NCBI RefSeq assembly: GCF_003194625.1
Contig: NZ_QHKX01000002.1
Location: 744,001 to 808,000 of the forward strand
Source: Nocardioides solisilvae
GTDB taxonomy: Bacteria > Actinomycetota > Actinomycetes > Propionibacteriales > Nocardioidaceae
Direction: 5' to 3'
Length of the DNA stretch: 64,000 nt
Part shown: positions 50,837 to 59,893 of the stretch, in pieces
Position numbering within the stretch: position 1 is the stretch's first letter
Layout of the letters: the number at the start of each line of letters is the position of its first letter
The notes under the pieces: model-generated
The model's input: only the letters and a program-made list of their open reading frames with translations
What the model was told of the DNA's origin: nothing
The model's database searches: none
Position numbers and translations under genes: made by a program

Positions 50837-51331
50837 ATGGCGATCGACGACAGGCACGCCCGCCCCGAGGGGCTGGACGACGCGACGGTGGAGGCGCTGG
50901 GCAAGCTCTCCGAGGCCCTCGAGTGCATCGAGCAGGCGCGCGGCATGCTCTACGGCTTTCACCGGCTCACCGGCACCGCCGACTTCGCCGCGGGCGAGGC
51001 GGCAGAGCTCTTCCGCGAGGCGGGCCACCCCGAGCTGGCCGAGCGGGTCGCCAGCGAGCTGGTCGGCCGCAACGTGCTCAAGGGACGGTGGACCTTCCAG
51101 GTGATGGAGGAGTACGACGACGGCTACTACGCCGACGTCAGGCGCCTCGAGCGCGAGGCCCGGGAGCAGCTGGCGGGGGGCCGCCGGCACCTGCAGGAGG
51201 CCGAGCTCAAGGAGCAGCGGCGCACCGCCGGGCGGCGGCACCACGAGCGCCGTCCCGACTCCGACCCCGGCGACCCCGGCGTCACCAAGGACCCCGACAC
51301 CGCCGTGGGGCGGCCGCCCGAGCACCGGTAG
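50837..51331 (+). CDS. Conserved hypothetical protein
   Basis: 164 residues: LSEALECIEQARGMLYGFHRLTG is a predicted helix, followed by AELFREAGHPELAERVASEL and a VGRNVLKGRWTFQVMEEYDDGYY segment; the C-terminus is very charged (RRTAGRRHHERRPDSDPGD). No membrane segment. It matches a group of actinobacterial proteins of unknown function. Divergent from metB, 43 bases apart. Confidence 0.75.
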   Translation: MAIDDRHARPEGLDDATVEALGKLSEALECIEQARGMLYGFHRLTGTADFAAGEAAELFREAGHPELAERVASELVGRNVLKGRWTFQVMEEYDDGYYADVRRLEREAREQLAGGRRHLQEAELKEQRRTAGRRHHERRPDSDPGDPGVTKDPDTAVGRPPEHR

Positions 51332-51418
51332 CCCGCAAGCGCACCGGTGGGGAAGGATGCCGGCCCGGGCGTGGTTGTACGACCGCACGCCCCCCGCTGC
51401 CCACCTGAAGGAGTCCCC

Positions 51419-52063
51419 ATGCTCTTCGGCCGCACCAAGACCGAGCTGCCCACCGCCGACCAGGCCCTCCCCGGCCGCCCCGAGCGTCCCTGGAGCCTCG
51501 GCCAGCACCTCGTGCTCGGCACCCCCGTGGTCACCGACGAGGTGCCCGACGGGATGGAGGTCGCGCTCTTCGGGCTCGGCTGCTTCTGGGGCGCCGAGGA
51601 GATCTTCTGGCAGGTCGACGGCGTCTGGTCGACCTCGGTCGGCTACGCCGGCGGGATCACGCCGCACCCGACCTACGACGAGGTCTGCTCCGGCCGGACC
51701 GGCCACACCGAGGCCGTGCGGATCGTCTTCGACCCCGCCCGGGTGACCTTCGCCGACCTGGTCAGGCGGTTCTTCGAGATCCACGACCCGACCCAGGGGA
51801 TGCGCCAGGGCAACGACGTCGGCACCCAGTACCGCTCCGCCGTCTACTTCACCTCCCCCGAGCAGGAGCGGGTCGCCCGCGAGCTCACCCGGGTCTACGG
51901 CGACGAGCTCGACCGGCGCGGCCTCGGCACGATCACGACCGAGATCCGCCCGGCCGAGGAGGCCGGCTACTACTACGCGGAGGACGCGCACCAGCAGTAC
52001 CTGGCGAAGAACCCGTTCGGCTACCGCTGCCACGCCAACACCGGCGTGAAGTTCCCCGCCTGA
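51419..52063 (+). CDS. msrA: Peptide-methionine (S)-S-oxide reductase
   Basis: 214 residues with the catalytic GCFWG motif (C55), [19 protein letters not shown] and [10 protein letters not shown] and a C-terminal [13 protein letters not shown] whose Cys likely resolves the disulfide. It reduces methionine-S-sulfoxide in proteins. An N-terminal extension of about 45 residues precedes the core, as in actinobacterial MsrA. The ATG has a clear GAAGGAG site. It is probably first in a run with the GNAT gene, 11 bases apart. Confidence 0.94.
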   Translation: MLFGRTKTELPTADQALPGRPERPWSLGQHLVLGTPVVTDEVPDGMEVALFGLGCFWGAEEIFWQVDGVWSTSVGYAGGITPHPTYDEVCSGRTGHTEAVRIVFDPARVTFADLVRRFFEIHDPTQGMRQGNDVGTQYRSAVYFTSPEQERVARELTRVYGDELDRRGLGTITTEIRPAEEAGYYYAEDAHQQYLAKNPFGYRCHANTGVKFPA

Positions 52064-52074
52064 CGGGCGCGCCC

Positions 52075-52608
52075 GTGCGGTTCAGGCACGACCTCGGCGA
52101 CGGGCTGGCGCTGCGCCTGCGCGACCCGTCGACCGCGGAGCGGATGCACGAGCTCACGCTGGCCAACCTCGAGCGGCTGCGCGAGTGGGAGGAGTGGGCC
52201 CACGGCCCGCAGTCCCTGGAGGGGATGCGGCTCTTCACGCGCCAGCAGCTGGAGGGCTGGGTCGCGGGCCGGGCCCTGCCCGTCGTGCTCGAGCTCGAGG
52301 GCGTCCTGGTCGGCGCCGTCGGGGCCCGGATCGACCCCTGGGGCGGCACCGCCGAGGTGGGCTACTGGGTGGACGCCGACCACGAGGGTCGCGGGGCGGT
52401 GGGTCGCGGGGCCGCCGCCGTGGTGGCCGAGCTCCTCTCCCGGCCGGACGTCGACCGGGTGGAGATCCGCACGTCGACCCACAACCTGCGCAGCCGCGCG
52501 GTCGCCGAGCGGCTCGGCTTCCGGCACGAGGGGACGCTCGCGGCCGCCAAGCGGGTCGGGGCCGCCCGCCACGACGTGGCCGTCTACGGACGGGTCGCCC
52601 CCGGCTGA
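52075..52608 (+). CDS. GNAT-family (RimJ/RimL-like) acetyltransferase
   Basis: 177 residues: LRLRDPSTAERMHELTLANLERLREW, a GCN5-like VVLELEGVLVGAVGARID core, EVGYWVDADHEGRGAVGRGAAAV (the acetyl-CoA-binding Q/R-x-x-G-x-G/A region), and RAVAERLGFRHEGTLAAA near the C-terminus. It probably acetylates a protein N-terminus or a small molecule using acetyl-CoA. GTG start, 11 bases after msrA. Confidence 0.88.
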   Translation: MRFRHDLGDGLALRLRDPSTAERMHELTLANLERLREWEEWAHGPQSLEGMRLFTRQQLEGWVAGRALPVVLELEGVLVGAVGARIDPWGGTAEVGYWVDADHEGRGAVGRGAAAVVAELLSRPDVDRVEIRTSTHNLRSRAVAERLGFRHEGTLAAAKRVGAARHDVAVYGRVAPG

Positions 52609-52632
52609 CCAGCCGTCCGACACACTGGAGCA

Positions 52633-53964
52633 ATGGTCGACCTCCCGCGCAAGGCCGTGGCCCGCACGGCGCGGCTCGCCGCGCTCCCTCTGGGGTACGC
52701 CGGACGCTCGGCCCTGGGCCTGGGCAGGCGGCTCGGCGGCGCGCCGGCCGAGGTGGTGCTGAGCGAGGTCCAGCAGCGCACGGCCGAGCAGCTCTTCCGG
52801 ACCCTGGGCGAGCTCAAGGGCGGGGCGATGAAGTTCGGCCAAGCCCTGTCGGTGCTGGAGGCGGCGCTCCCCGAGAGCGCGACGGCCCCCTACCGGGAGC
52901 ACCTCACCGCCCTGCAGGACGACGCCCCGACGATGAGCACCCAGCAGGTGCGCGACGTGATCGCCGAGTCGCTGGGCCCCGGCTGGCGCGAGCAGATCAC
53001 CTGGCTGGACGGGGCGGCCGCGGCCGCCGCCTCCATCGGGCAGGTGCACCGCGGGACGTGGCACGACGGCCGCGACGTGGCCGTCAAGGTGCAGTTCCCC
53101 GGCGCCGACGAGGCGCTCCTGGGCGACCTGCGCCGCCTCTCCCGGGTCGCCCGCGGGGTGGCCCCCGTCTTCCCGGGGCTCGACATCCCGGCGCTGGTCC
53201 GCGAGCTGCAGGAGCGGGCCGCCGAGGAGCTGGACTACGGGCTGGAGGCCGAGTCGCAGCAGGTCTTCGCCGAGGCGTTCGAGGGCGACCCCGAGATCTT
53301 GGTGCCGCACCTCGTGCACGCGAGCGAGAAGGTCCTGGTCACCGAGTGGCTCGACAGCACCGGGTCGCTGGCCCGGGTGATCGCCGACGGCACGCAGGCC
53401 GAGCGCGACCACTACGGCGAGCTGCTGGTCCGCTTCACCTTCGCCGGCCCGGCCCGCACCGGGATGCTGCACGCCGACCCCCACCCGGGGAACTTCCGGA
53501 CCGTCCCCCACGACGACGGCTCCCCCGGCCGGCTGGGGGTGCTCGACTTCGGTGCGGTCGCCCGGCTGCCCGGCGGCGCCTTCCCCGAGGCGATGGGTCG
53601 GCTGCTGCGGGCCGCCTCCTCCGGCGACAGCGACGTGCTGCTCGAGGGCCTGCGCGAGGAGGGCTTCGTCCGGCCGGGCGTGCGGGTCGACCCCGAGGCG
53701 CTGCTGGAGTACCTCAGCCCCTTCGTCGAGCCCATGACCTCGGAGCGGTTCCGCTTCAGCCGCGAGTGGATGCGGGGCCAGTACGAGCGCCTCAACGACC
53801 CCCGCTCGCCCCACTTCACGATGGCGACCAAGATCAACCTGCCGCCGTCCTACCTGCTGATCCACCGCACCTGGCTCGGCGGGATCGGCCTGCTCTGCCA
53901 GCTCGAGGCGGAGGCGCCGTTCCGCGGGCTGCTCGAGGAGCACCTGCCCGGCTTCGCGGGCTGA
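52633..53964 (+). CDS. ABC1/UbiB-like atypical kinase
   Basis: 443 residues with the KxGQ motif as KFGQALSVLEAALPES (near residue 68), the alanine-rich AAAAASIGQVHRG that replaces the glycine loop, DVAVKVQFPGA (ATP lysine), DYGLEAESQ and HADPHPGNF followed by LDFGAVARL (catalytic Asp residues). ABC1 proteins bind ATP and regulate lipid or quinone metabolism. No quinone genes are near. Starts 24 bases after the GNAT gene; last gene before the divergent MarR gene. Confidence 0.91.
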   Translation: MVDLPRKAVARTARLAALPLGYAGRSALGLGRRLGGAPAEVVLSEVQQRTAEQLFRTLGELKGGAMKFGQALSVLEAALPESATAPYREHLTALQDDAPTMSTQQVRDVIAESLGPGWREQITWLDGAAAAAASIGQVHRGTWHDGRDVAVKVQFPGADEALLGDLRRLSRVARGVAPVFPGLDIPALVRELQERAAEELDYGLEAESQQVFAEAFEGDPEILVPHLVHASEKVLVTEWLDSTGSLARVIADGTQAERDHYGELLVRFTFAGPARTGMLHADPHPGNFRTVPHDDGSPGRLGVLDFGAVARLPGGAFPEAMGRLLRAASSGDSDVLLEGLREEGFVRPGVRVDPEALLEYLSPFVEPMTSERFRFSREWMRGQYERLNDPRSPHFTMATKINLPPSYLLIHRTWLGGIGLLCQLEAEAPFRGLLEEHLPGFAG

Positions 53965-53973
53965 CCGGCCCCT

Positions 53974-54429
53974 CTACGTCTGGTCCGCCGCCTCCTCGAC
54001 CCGGGCCAGCAGGTCGGCCAACCGCTGCCGGTCGGCCGCGTCCAGCACGGCGAAGAGCTCCTCGGCGCCGGTGGCACGCGCCCGCCGGACGTCGCGCAGC
54101 AACGCCGCGCCCGCGTCGGTGAGCCGCACGCACGAGGCCCGGCGGTCGGCTGGGTCGGCGTACCGCTCCACCAGCCCGCGTCCCTCCAGGGCGTCGACGA
54201 CGTCGGTGGTCGAGCGCGGCGCGATCCGGAGCTCGTCGGCGATCCTGCCGAGCCGCGGGCCGTCCTCGCGCTCGACGACCCGCAGCGCGCGCACCTGGTG
54301 CGGCGAGAGGTCCCACGGCTCGAGCTGCTGGGCGCCGCGACGGCGGAGCAGCCGCGCCACGCGCATCAGGCGCTCGGCGAGGTCCCCCTCCGCCTCCGCG
54401 CGGGTGCTGGGTGGCGTGTCCACGGCCAC
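53974..54429 (-). CDS. MarR-family regulator
   Basis: 151 residues: a winged helix with LSPHQVRALRVVE, GRIADELRIAPRSTTDVVDALEGRGLVERYADPADRRASCVRLTDAG, followed by a C-terminal dimer helix. Starts at one of two GTG codons. Divergent from the multidrug-like ABC exporter, with a palindrome in the 90-base space between them, so it most likely represses both. Ligands unknown. Confidence 0.9.
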   Translation of the reverse strand: MAVDTPPSTRAEAEGDLAERLMRVARLLRRRGAQQLEPWDLSPHQVRALRVVEREDGPRLGRIADELRIAPRSTTDVVDALEGRGLVERYADPADRRASCVRLTDAGAALLRDVRRARATGAEELFAVLDAADRQRLADLLARVEEAADQT

Positions 54430-54459
54430 AGGCTACCGCATTGCTGCGGCGCCTCATTG

Positions 54460-54472
54460 TGAGGTAACCTCA
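54460..54472. promoter_or_regulatory. Perfect palindrome TGAGGT-A-ACCTCA, likely MarR operator
   Basis: A 13-base perfect palindrome lies midway in the MarR/ABC intergenic region. On the plus strand a TTGCTG (54441) and a TAACCT (54465) are 18 bases apart and would form -35 and -10 boxes, with the palindrome over the -10. That is the expected place for a MarR repressor to bind. Confidence 0.65.
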
Positions 54473-54518
54473 GCATATGCCCGAGTCCCAGGGTCTCCTT
54501 CCAGAAAGGGGTGGTCGC

Positions 54519-56324
54519 ATGAACGACTCCCCCCGCAGGCCCCAGCGCATCGACCCGGCCGACCGCGACCAGCTCGCCGAGTCCCCCGTGCGCCTGCGCC
54601 GCGTGGTGGCGCTCTTCGCCCCGCACCGCTGGGCCGTCCTCGCCGTGGTGGCGCTGATCGTCACCTCCTCCTCGGTCGCCCTGGCCCAGCCGTTCCTCGT
54701 CCGCGCCGTCATCGACCGCGCCATCCCCGAGCAGGACGTCCGCCTGCTGCTGCTCACGGTGGGCGCGATGCTCGCGATCACCGTCGTCACCGGCCTGCTC
54801 GGCGTCGTCCAGACCTGGCTCTCCACGTCGGTCGGCCAGCAGGTGATGCACCGGCTGCGCACGGACGTCTTCGCCCACCTGCAGCGCCAGTCGATGGCGT
54901 TCTTCACCCGCACCCGCGGCGGCGAGATCCAGTCCCGGCTCACCCACGACGTCGCCGGCATGCAGTCGGTGGTCACCACCACCGCGACCTCGATCGCCGC
55001 CCACGTCACCACCGTGCTCGGCACCGCCGTGGCGATGGTGGCGCTGAGCTGGCGGCTCAGCCTCCTCTCCCTGATCGTGATCCCGCCCGCGGTCTGGGTG
55101 ACCCGCAAGGTGGCCCAGCTGCGCCGCGAGGTCACCGCGCGCCGGCAGCGCGGGCTCGCCGAGCTGCACGGGCAGACCGAGGAGAGCCTCTCGGTCAGCG
55201 GCGCGCTGCTGGCCAAGACCCTCGGCTCGTCGGCGGCCGCGACCGGCCGCTTCGACGCCACCTCGGCGGAGCTCGTCGAGCTCGAGGTGCGCGCCCAGCT
55301 CGCGGGGCGCTGGCGGATGGCGACCATGCAGATGGTCTTCGCCGCGATCCCCGCGCTGCTCTACCTGGCCGCCGGACTGCCGGCGACGTCGGGCGGCATG
55401 ACCATCGGCACGCTCGTCGCCTTCACGGGCCTCCAGGCGGGCATCTTCCGGCCGGTCATGGGCCTGCTCGACGTCGGCGTCTCCTGGATCGCCTCGATGG
55501 CGCTCTTCAGCCGGATCTTCGGCTACCTCGACCTGCCGGTCGACGTGCCCCCGCCCACCCGGCCCGTGCCGCTCGAGCCCGCCGCTGTCCGCGGCGAGGT
55601 GCGCCTCGAGGGCGTCGGCGTCACCTACGCCGGCTCCGACCGGCCCGCGCTGACCGGGGTCGACCTGACGGTGCCGGCCGGCACGACGCTCGCCCTCGTC
55701 GGCGAGACCGGCTCGGGCAAGAGCACCCTCGCGGGCCTGCTGGCCCGCCTCCAGGACCCGACCACGGGCCGGGTGACGATCGACGGCGTCGACCTGCGCG
55801 ACCTCGCGCCCGAGACGCTCGCGAGCATCGTGGGCGTCGTCTCCCAGGAGACCTACCTGGTGCACGCGACGATCCGGGAGAACCTGCTGCTGGCGAAGCC
55901 CGGCGCTCACGACTCCGAGCTCTGGGAGGCGCTGGAGGCGGCGCAGGTCGCGCACGTGGTGCGGGCCCTCCCCCGAGGCCTCGACACGATGGTCGGCGCG
56001 CGCGGGCACCGCTTCTCCGGCGGCGAGAAGCAGCGCCTCGCCGTCGCCCGCACCCTGCTCCGCGACCCCCGGGTGCTGGTCCTCGACGAGGCGACCAGCG
56101 CGCTCGACAACGCCACCGAGCGCGAGCTGCAGCGGGCGCTCGACCGGCTGAGCGCGGGTCGCACGACCGTCACGATCGCCCACCGGCTCTCGACCGTCCG
56201 GGACGCCGACCAGATCGCCGTGCTCGAGGGGGGAGTGGTCGTGGAGCTCGGCGACCACGAGGCGCTGGTCGCGCGGGGCGGTCGCTACGCGGGGCTGGCG
56301 GGAGCGCGGCTCGTCGCCGCGTGA
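54519..56324 (+). CDS. ABC exporter, fused permease-ATPase (multidrug/lipid type)
   Basis: 601 residues in one chain: six membrane helices in the first ~330 residues (LVRAVIDRAIPEQDVRLLL, GGEIQSRLTHDVAGMQSVV between helices), then an ATPase with Walker A GETGSGKST, signature FSGGEKQRLAVARTLLRD and Walker B VLVLDEATSALD, H-loop IAHRLSTVR. Half-transporter that acts as a dimer to expel drugs or lipids. ATG 54519 has an AGAAAGGGG site; an upstream ATG at 54477 is less likely. Controlled by the neighbouring MarR protein. Confidence 0.93.
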   Translation: MNDSPRRPQRIDPADRDQLAESPVRLRRVVALFAPHRWAVLAVVALIVTSSSVALAQPFLVRAVIDRAIPEQDVRLLLLTVGAMLAITVVTGLLGVVQTWLSTSVGQQVMHRLRTDVFAHLQRQSMAFFTRTRGGEIQSRLTHDVAGMQSVVTTTATSIAAHVTTVLGTAVAMVALSWRLSLLSLIVIPPAVWVTRKVAQLRREVTARRQRGLAELHGQTEESLSVSGALLAKTLGSSAAATGRFDATSAELVELEVRAQLAGRWRMATMQMVFAAIPALLYLAAGLPATSGGMTIGTLVAFTGLQAGIFRPVMGLLDVGVSWIASMALFSRIFGYLDLPVDVPPPTRPVPLEPAAVRGEVRLEGVGVTYAGSDRPALTGVDLTVPAGTTLALVGETGSGKSTLAGLLARLQDPTTGRVTIDGVDLRDLAPETLASIVGVVSQETYLVHATIRENLLLAKPGAHDSELWEALEAAQVAHVVRALPRGLDTMVGARGHRFSGGEKQRLAVARTLLRDPRVLVLDEATSALDNATERELQRALDRLSAGRTTVTIAHRLSTVRDADQIAVLEGGVVVELGDHEALVARGGRYAGLAGARLVAA

Positions 56325-56327
56325 GGC

Positions 56328-57437
56328 TCAGCCGGCCATCCGGCGGACCGCCTCGGTGAGCACCTCGGGCGAGGTGGCGAGGTTGAGCCGGACGTGCTGC
56401 TCGGCCCGCCGGTCGTACCGGGGCCCCGGCACCAGTGCCACCCCCCGCTCCAGGAAGATGGCGGCGGGGTCCTCCAGGCCGAGGGACGAGCAGTCCATCC
56501 AGGCGAGGTACGTCGCCTCGGCGGGCGCCGTGGTCACGCCCGGCAGGTGCTCGGCGAGCAGGTCGGCCAGGAGCGCGCGCCGGTCGGCGAGCTCGCCCAG
56601 GAGCTGGTCGAGCCACGGCTCCCCGTGCTCCCAGGCTGCGGTCTGCGCGATGACCGCGAGGTGCTGCGCGCCATGCGTCACCACCTCGTGGAGCCCGTGC
56701 CCCGTGCCGTGCCCGGCGACCAGCAGGGCGGTCTTGAGGCCGGCGAGGTTCCAGGCCTTCGAGCCGCTCACCAGCGCCAGCCCGCGACCCGCGGCGGGCA
56801 GCGACAGGTACGGCGTGAAGGTCGCGCCCGCGTGGACCAGCGGCGCGTGGATCTCGTCGGAGACCACGAGGACGCCGTGCTCGTCGGCCAGCTCAGCCAC
56901 CGCGGTGAGCTCCTCGGGCGTGTGCACGGTGCCGGTCGGGTTCTGCGGGTTGCAGAGCAGGTAGGCCGAGCCCATCCCGGCCTCCTCGAAGGCCCCCCGC
57001 AGCGTGTCGAGGTCGAGGCGGTGGTCCGGCCCCAGCGGCGCCTCGACGAGGCGGCGACGGGTCGAGGCCACGAAGCCGAAGAACGAGTCGTAGACCGGCG
57101 GGCTGACCACGACGGCACCGCCCGCGGGGACCCGCGCCTGCACGAGCTCCTCGATCCCGATCATCACGTCGGGGACCTGCATCACCCGGCCCGGCTCGAC
57201 CTCCCAGCCCCACCGCCTGGCTGCGAAGCCGACGAACGCCTCCACGAGCGGCGGGCTCCACGCGTAGCCGGTGTCGCCGCGGCGCATCGCGTCCGTGACC
57301 GCCTCCACCACGGGCGCGCAGGGGGCGGAGTCCATCTCGGCGACCCACAGCGGCAGCACGTCCGGGCCGTGGACCTGCCACTTGATGCTGGTGCGCGAGC
57401 CGCGCAGCTCGTCCAGTCCCGCTCCGAGGATCTCCAT
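56328..57437 (-). CDS. PatB/MalY-type aminotransferase (C-S lyase)
   Basis: 369 residues of fold-type I PLP enzymes: WVAEMDSAPCAPVVEAVTDA near the N-terminus, LLCNPQNPTGTVHTPEEL, VVSDEIHAPLVHAGATFTP, and the lysine in SGSKAWNLAGLKTALLV. Such proteins cleave cystathionine or other C-S bonds and also act as maltose-regulator modulators in E. coli. Ends four bases after the ABC exporter stop (convergent). Substrate not certain. Confidence 0.89.
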   Translation of the reverse strand: MEILGAGLDELRGSRTSIKWQVHGPDVLPLWVAEMDSAPCAPVVEAVTDAMRRGDTGYAWSPPLVEAFVGFAARRWGWEVEPGRVMQVPDVMIGIEELVQARVPAGGAVVVSPPVYDSFFGFVASTRRRLVEAPLGPDHRLDLDTLRGAFEEAGMGSAYLLCNPQNPTGTVHTPEELTAVAELADEHGVLVVSDEIHAPLVHAGATFTPYLSLPAAGRGLALVSGSKAWNLAGLKTALLVAGHGTGHGLHEVVTHGAQHLAVIAQTAAWEHGEPWLDQLLGELADRRALLADLLAEHLPGVTTAPAEATYLAWMDCSSLGLEDPAAIFLERGVALVPGPRYDRRAEQHVRLNLATSPEVLTEAVRRMAG

Positions 57438-57455
57438 GCCCCGAGAGGCTATCGG

Positions 57456-59489
57456 CTACCCGTCGCCGACCCAGAAGCCGCGTCCGCCCCAGCCGCCGAA
57501 ACCCTCGAATCCGCCGAACTGTCCGCCGTAGGAGCCCGACGGGCCCCGCGAGCCGAGGTAGCTGCCGACCACGGCTGCGCCGAGGTCGTCGAGCTCCGGG
57601 GAGACCATCCGGCCGTCGACCCGGCGGGCCATCGACTCGATGAAGCGGGCGAGTCCGGGGTCCTCCCCCAGCCGGAAGAAGGTGGTCTGGGCGCCCAGGC
57701 GGCGGCTGGCGTCCAGCTCGCGCACGGTGCGGGCGAGGGTGAGGGGGTGCGGCGGATAGCTGAACCACACCTGGCCGTCGGGCTCCAGGTGGGCGGTGGG
57801 CTCGCCGTCCGTCACGACCAGGAGGACGGGCTGGGCGCTGGGGTGCCGGCGGAAGTGCCGGTTGGCCAGCAGCAGCCCGTGGTGCAGGTTGGTCCCCTTG
57901 GCCCAGCGCGCGTCCAGGGCGGTGAGCTCCTCGACGTCCATCACCTGCGCGTGCCGGCCGAAGGCGATCAGCTGCAGCGCGTCGCCGCGGAACCGCGAGC
58001 TGATCAGCTGGTGCAGCGCCAGGGCGGTGCGCTTCATCGGCACCCAGCGGCCGTCCATCGCCATCGAGAAGCTGGTGTCGACCAGCAGCGCCACGCACGC
58101 CTGGGTGCGGGCCTCGGTCTCGGAGACCTCGAGGTCCTCCAGCTCCAGCCGCACGCCGCCGCGGACCGAGCCGCCCCCCGCCGTCGTGCGCAGGACGGCG
58201 TTGGTGACGGTGCGGGTCACGTCCCACGGCTCGGTGTCGCCGAACTCCCAGGCCCGGGTCGAGCCGGTGAGCTCGCCGGCGGCGCCCGCGCGACGCACGT
58301 CGCGCTGGCCCTGGCGCCCCGAGAGCCGCGTGGCCACGTCGCGCAGCAGCGACCGGCCCAGCTGGCGCATCGCCCGCGGGCTGAGCCGCAGGTCGCCGTC
58401 GGAGCCGCGGCGCAGGTAGCCGGAGTCACGCAGCGCGCGCTCGAGCTCGGCCAGCTTGCGCGCGTCCACCGCCGCCTCCTCGCCGAGCTGGCGGGTCAGC
58501 CGGTCGAGGTCGACGTCGTCGAGCCGGGCGCCGCCGTAGGACTGGGCGAGCTGCTCGGCGAGGGCGTCGAGGTCGGCCAGGTCCTGGAGCACCCCGGTGC
58601 CGTCGCCGAGGCCGAGCCCCTCCTCGCCGTCGAACCGCTCGGAGCCGCCCCAGTCCTCGCCGGGGCGCAGCGCCTGGAGGTTGGCGTCCATCCGGGCCAG
58701 CTGCTGCATCAGCTCGGGGCTGCCGAAGGCCTGCGCGGAGAGCTGCGTGAGCTCCTCGCGCTGCTCGGGCGTCATCGAGTTGAGCATCCGCTGGGCGGCG
58801 GCGCTGCGCTGGGCCAGGGCGTCGAGGAGCTCGTCGATGTCCTGGGGGTCCTCGGGGAAGAAGTCCCCGTGCTTCTCCATGAACTCGGCGAAGTCCTCGG
58901 CGGTGTCCTCGCCGCGGGCGTGCTTCTCCAGCAGGTCGTTGAGGTCGCCGAGCATCTCGTTGACCGCCGCCCGGTCCTGCTCGGTCGCCCCCTCCAGGGC
59001 CTGCTTCATCCCGGCGAACCGCTGGTCGAGCAGCTCGCGGCCCAGGAGGTCCTTGATCTCCTCGTAGGCCTGCCGGGCCTCGCTGCTGGCCCACTCGTAC
59101 GACGAGAGCTCGGTGACCGCGGCCGACGGCGAGGCGGGCAGGTTCTCCAGGCGCATCTCGCGGAACGCGCGGTCCGCGTCGTCCATCTCCACGTCGCGGG
59201 CCAGCTGCTTGCGCTCCTCCAGCACGGCCCGGTCCAGCAGCTCCCGGACCTGCCGCAGGGTGCCGTCGAGGTCGTGCCGCTGCAGCAGCTCGCGTCGCTT
59301 CTGGGCGACCTTGGCGGCGAGCTCGTCGAGGCCGCGCTGGTCGGCGCCACCGCGACGCAGGAACTCCTGCATGGCCCGCTCGGGCGAGTAGCCGGCCATC
59401 ACGTCCTGGCCGATGGCGTCCAGCGCCTCGGCCAGGTCGACGGGCGGCGCCAGCGGGTCGCCGCCGGAGTACCGCTGGTAGCGGCTCAC
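57456..59489 (-). CDS. VWA-domain protein of a MoxR-type AAA operon
   Basis: 677 residues: a long helical N-terminal region (about 1-440, heavy in Glu, Arg and Leu, e.g. LDGTLRQVRELLDRAVLEERK) and a C-terminal von Willebrand A domain with the metal site DTSFSMA and later TDGEPTAH. The last ~25 residues are Gly/Phe-rich (QFGGFEGFGGWGGRGF). It resembles the VWA partners of MoxR/Mg-chelatase-type ATPases that remodel or activate targets. Starts with GTG and overlaps the OsmC gene (GTGA). Confidence 0.88.
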   Translation of the reverse strand: MSRYQRYSGGDPLAPPVDLAEALDAIGQDVMAGYSPERAMQEFLRRGGADQRGLDELAAKVAQKRRELLQRHDLDGTLRQVRELLDRAVLEERKQLARDVEMDDADRAFREMRLENLPASPSAAVTELSSYEWASSEARQAYEEIKDLLGRELLDQRFAGMKQALEGATEQDRAAVNEMLGDLNDLLEKHARGEDTAEDFAEFMEKHGDFFPEDPQDIDELLDALAQRSAAAQRMLNSMTPEQREELTQLSAQAFGSPELMQQLARMDANLQALRPGEDWGGSERFDGEEGLGLGDGTGVLQDLADLDALAEQLAQSYGGARLDDVDLDRLTRQLGEEAAVDARKLAELERALRDSGYLRRGSDGDLRLSPRAMRQLGRSLLRDVATRLSGRQGQRDVRRAGAAGELTGSTRAWEFGDTEPWDVTRTVTNAVLRTTAGGGSVRGGVRLELEDLEVSETEARTQACVALLVDTSFSMAMDGRWVPMKRTALALHQLISSRFRGDALQLIAFGRHAQVMDVEELTALDARWAKGTNLHHGLLLANRHFRRHPSAQPVLLVVTDGEPTAHLEPDGQVWFSYPPHPLTLARTVRELDASRRLGAQTTFFRLGEDPGLARFIESMARRVDGRMVSPELDDLGAAVVGSYLGSRGPSGSYGGQFGGFEGFGGWGGRGFWVGDG

Positions 59490-59893
59490 GGGGCCGCCAC
59501 CCGGCGGACCGTGCCGCCGGCGCGCAGCGCCCGCGGGATCTCGGCGACCTCGTCGACGGCCTCGATCAGCGCCTCGACCAGGGCGGGGTCGGGCCCCTCG
59601 ACCTCGACGGCGTACCGCAGGCCGGTGGGGCGCCACTCCTCGTCGAAGCCGCCCTCCACCGTGACCAGGACGCCGTCCAGGGCCACCCCCAGCCGCGCGG
59701 CCTCGCGGTAGCAGTCGTTGAGCACGCAGACGCCGACCGACAGGTGCAGGAGGTGGGCGCCGGTGCCGACGGCGTCCGTGACGATCCCGTCGGAGGTCCA
59801 GGCGTGCGCCAGGTCGAGACCCTCGGCGAGGCGCAGCGACCCGGCCCCGACGCGCACCGCGTAGGGCTCCGGCTGCACGGCGGCCTCAGCCAT
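59486..59893 (-). CDS. OsmC-like small protein between the AAA and VWA genes
   Basis: 135 residues with OsmC-like features: an N-terminal beta sheet, then LLHLSVGVCVLNDCYREAARLG, which holds the first conserved Cys of the peroxide-reacting family, and VLVTVEGGFDEEWRPTGLRY. The second conserved Cys position seems to be replaced by an acidic/hydrophobic stretch (VDEVAEIPRALR). So a peroxidase role is doubtful. Its start overlaps the AAA gene by 8 bases and its end the VWA gene by 4, a strong sign of joint function. Confidence 0.8.
   Translation of the reverse strand: MAEAAVQPEPYAVRVGAGSLRLAEGLDLAHAWTSDGIVTDAVGTGAHLLHLSVGVCVLNDCYREAARLGVALDGVLVTVEGGFDEEWRPTGLRYAVEVEGPDPALVEALIEAVDEVAEIPRALRAGGTVRRVAAP

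Noticed and set aside
47977..51408. 1143-codon plus-strand frame
   Set aside because: Antisense to MutL and metB, both with clear motifs; low-complexity translation.
56394..59711. 1105-codon plus-strand frame
   Set aside because: Antisense to the PatB and VWA genes; translation is a His/Arg/Gly/Val-biased mirror of their codons.
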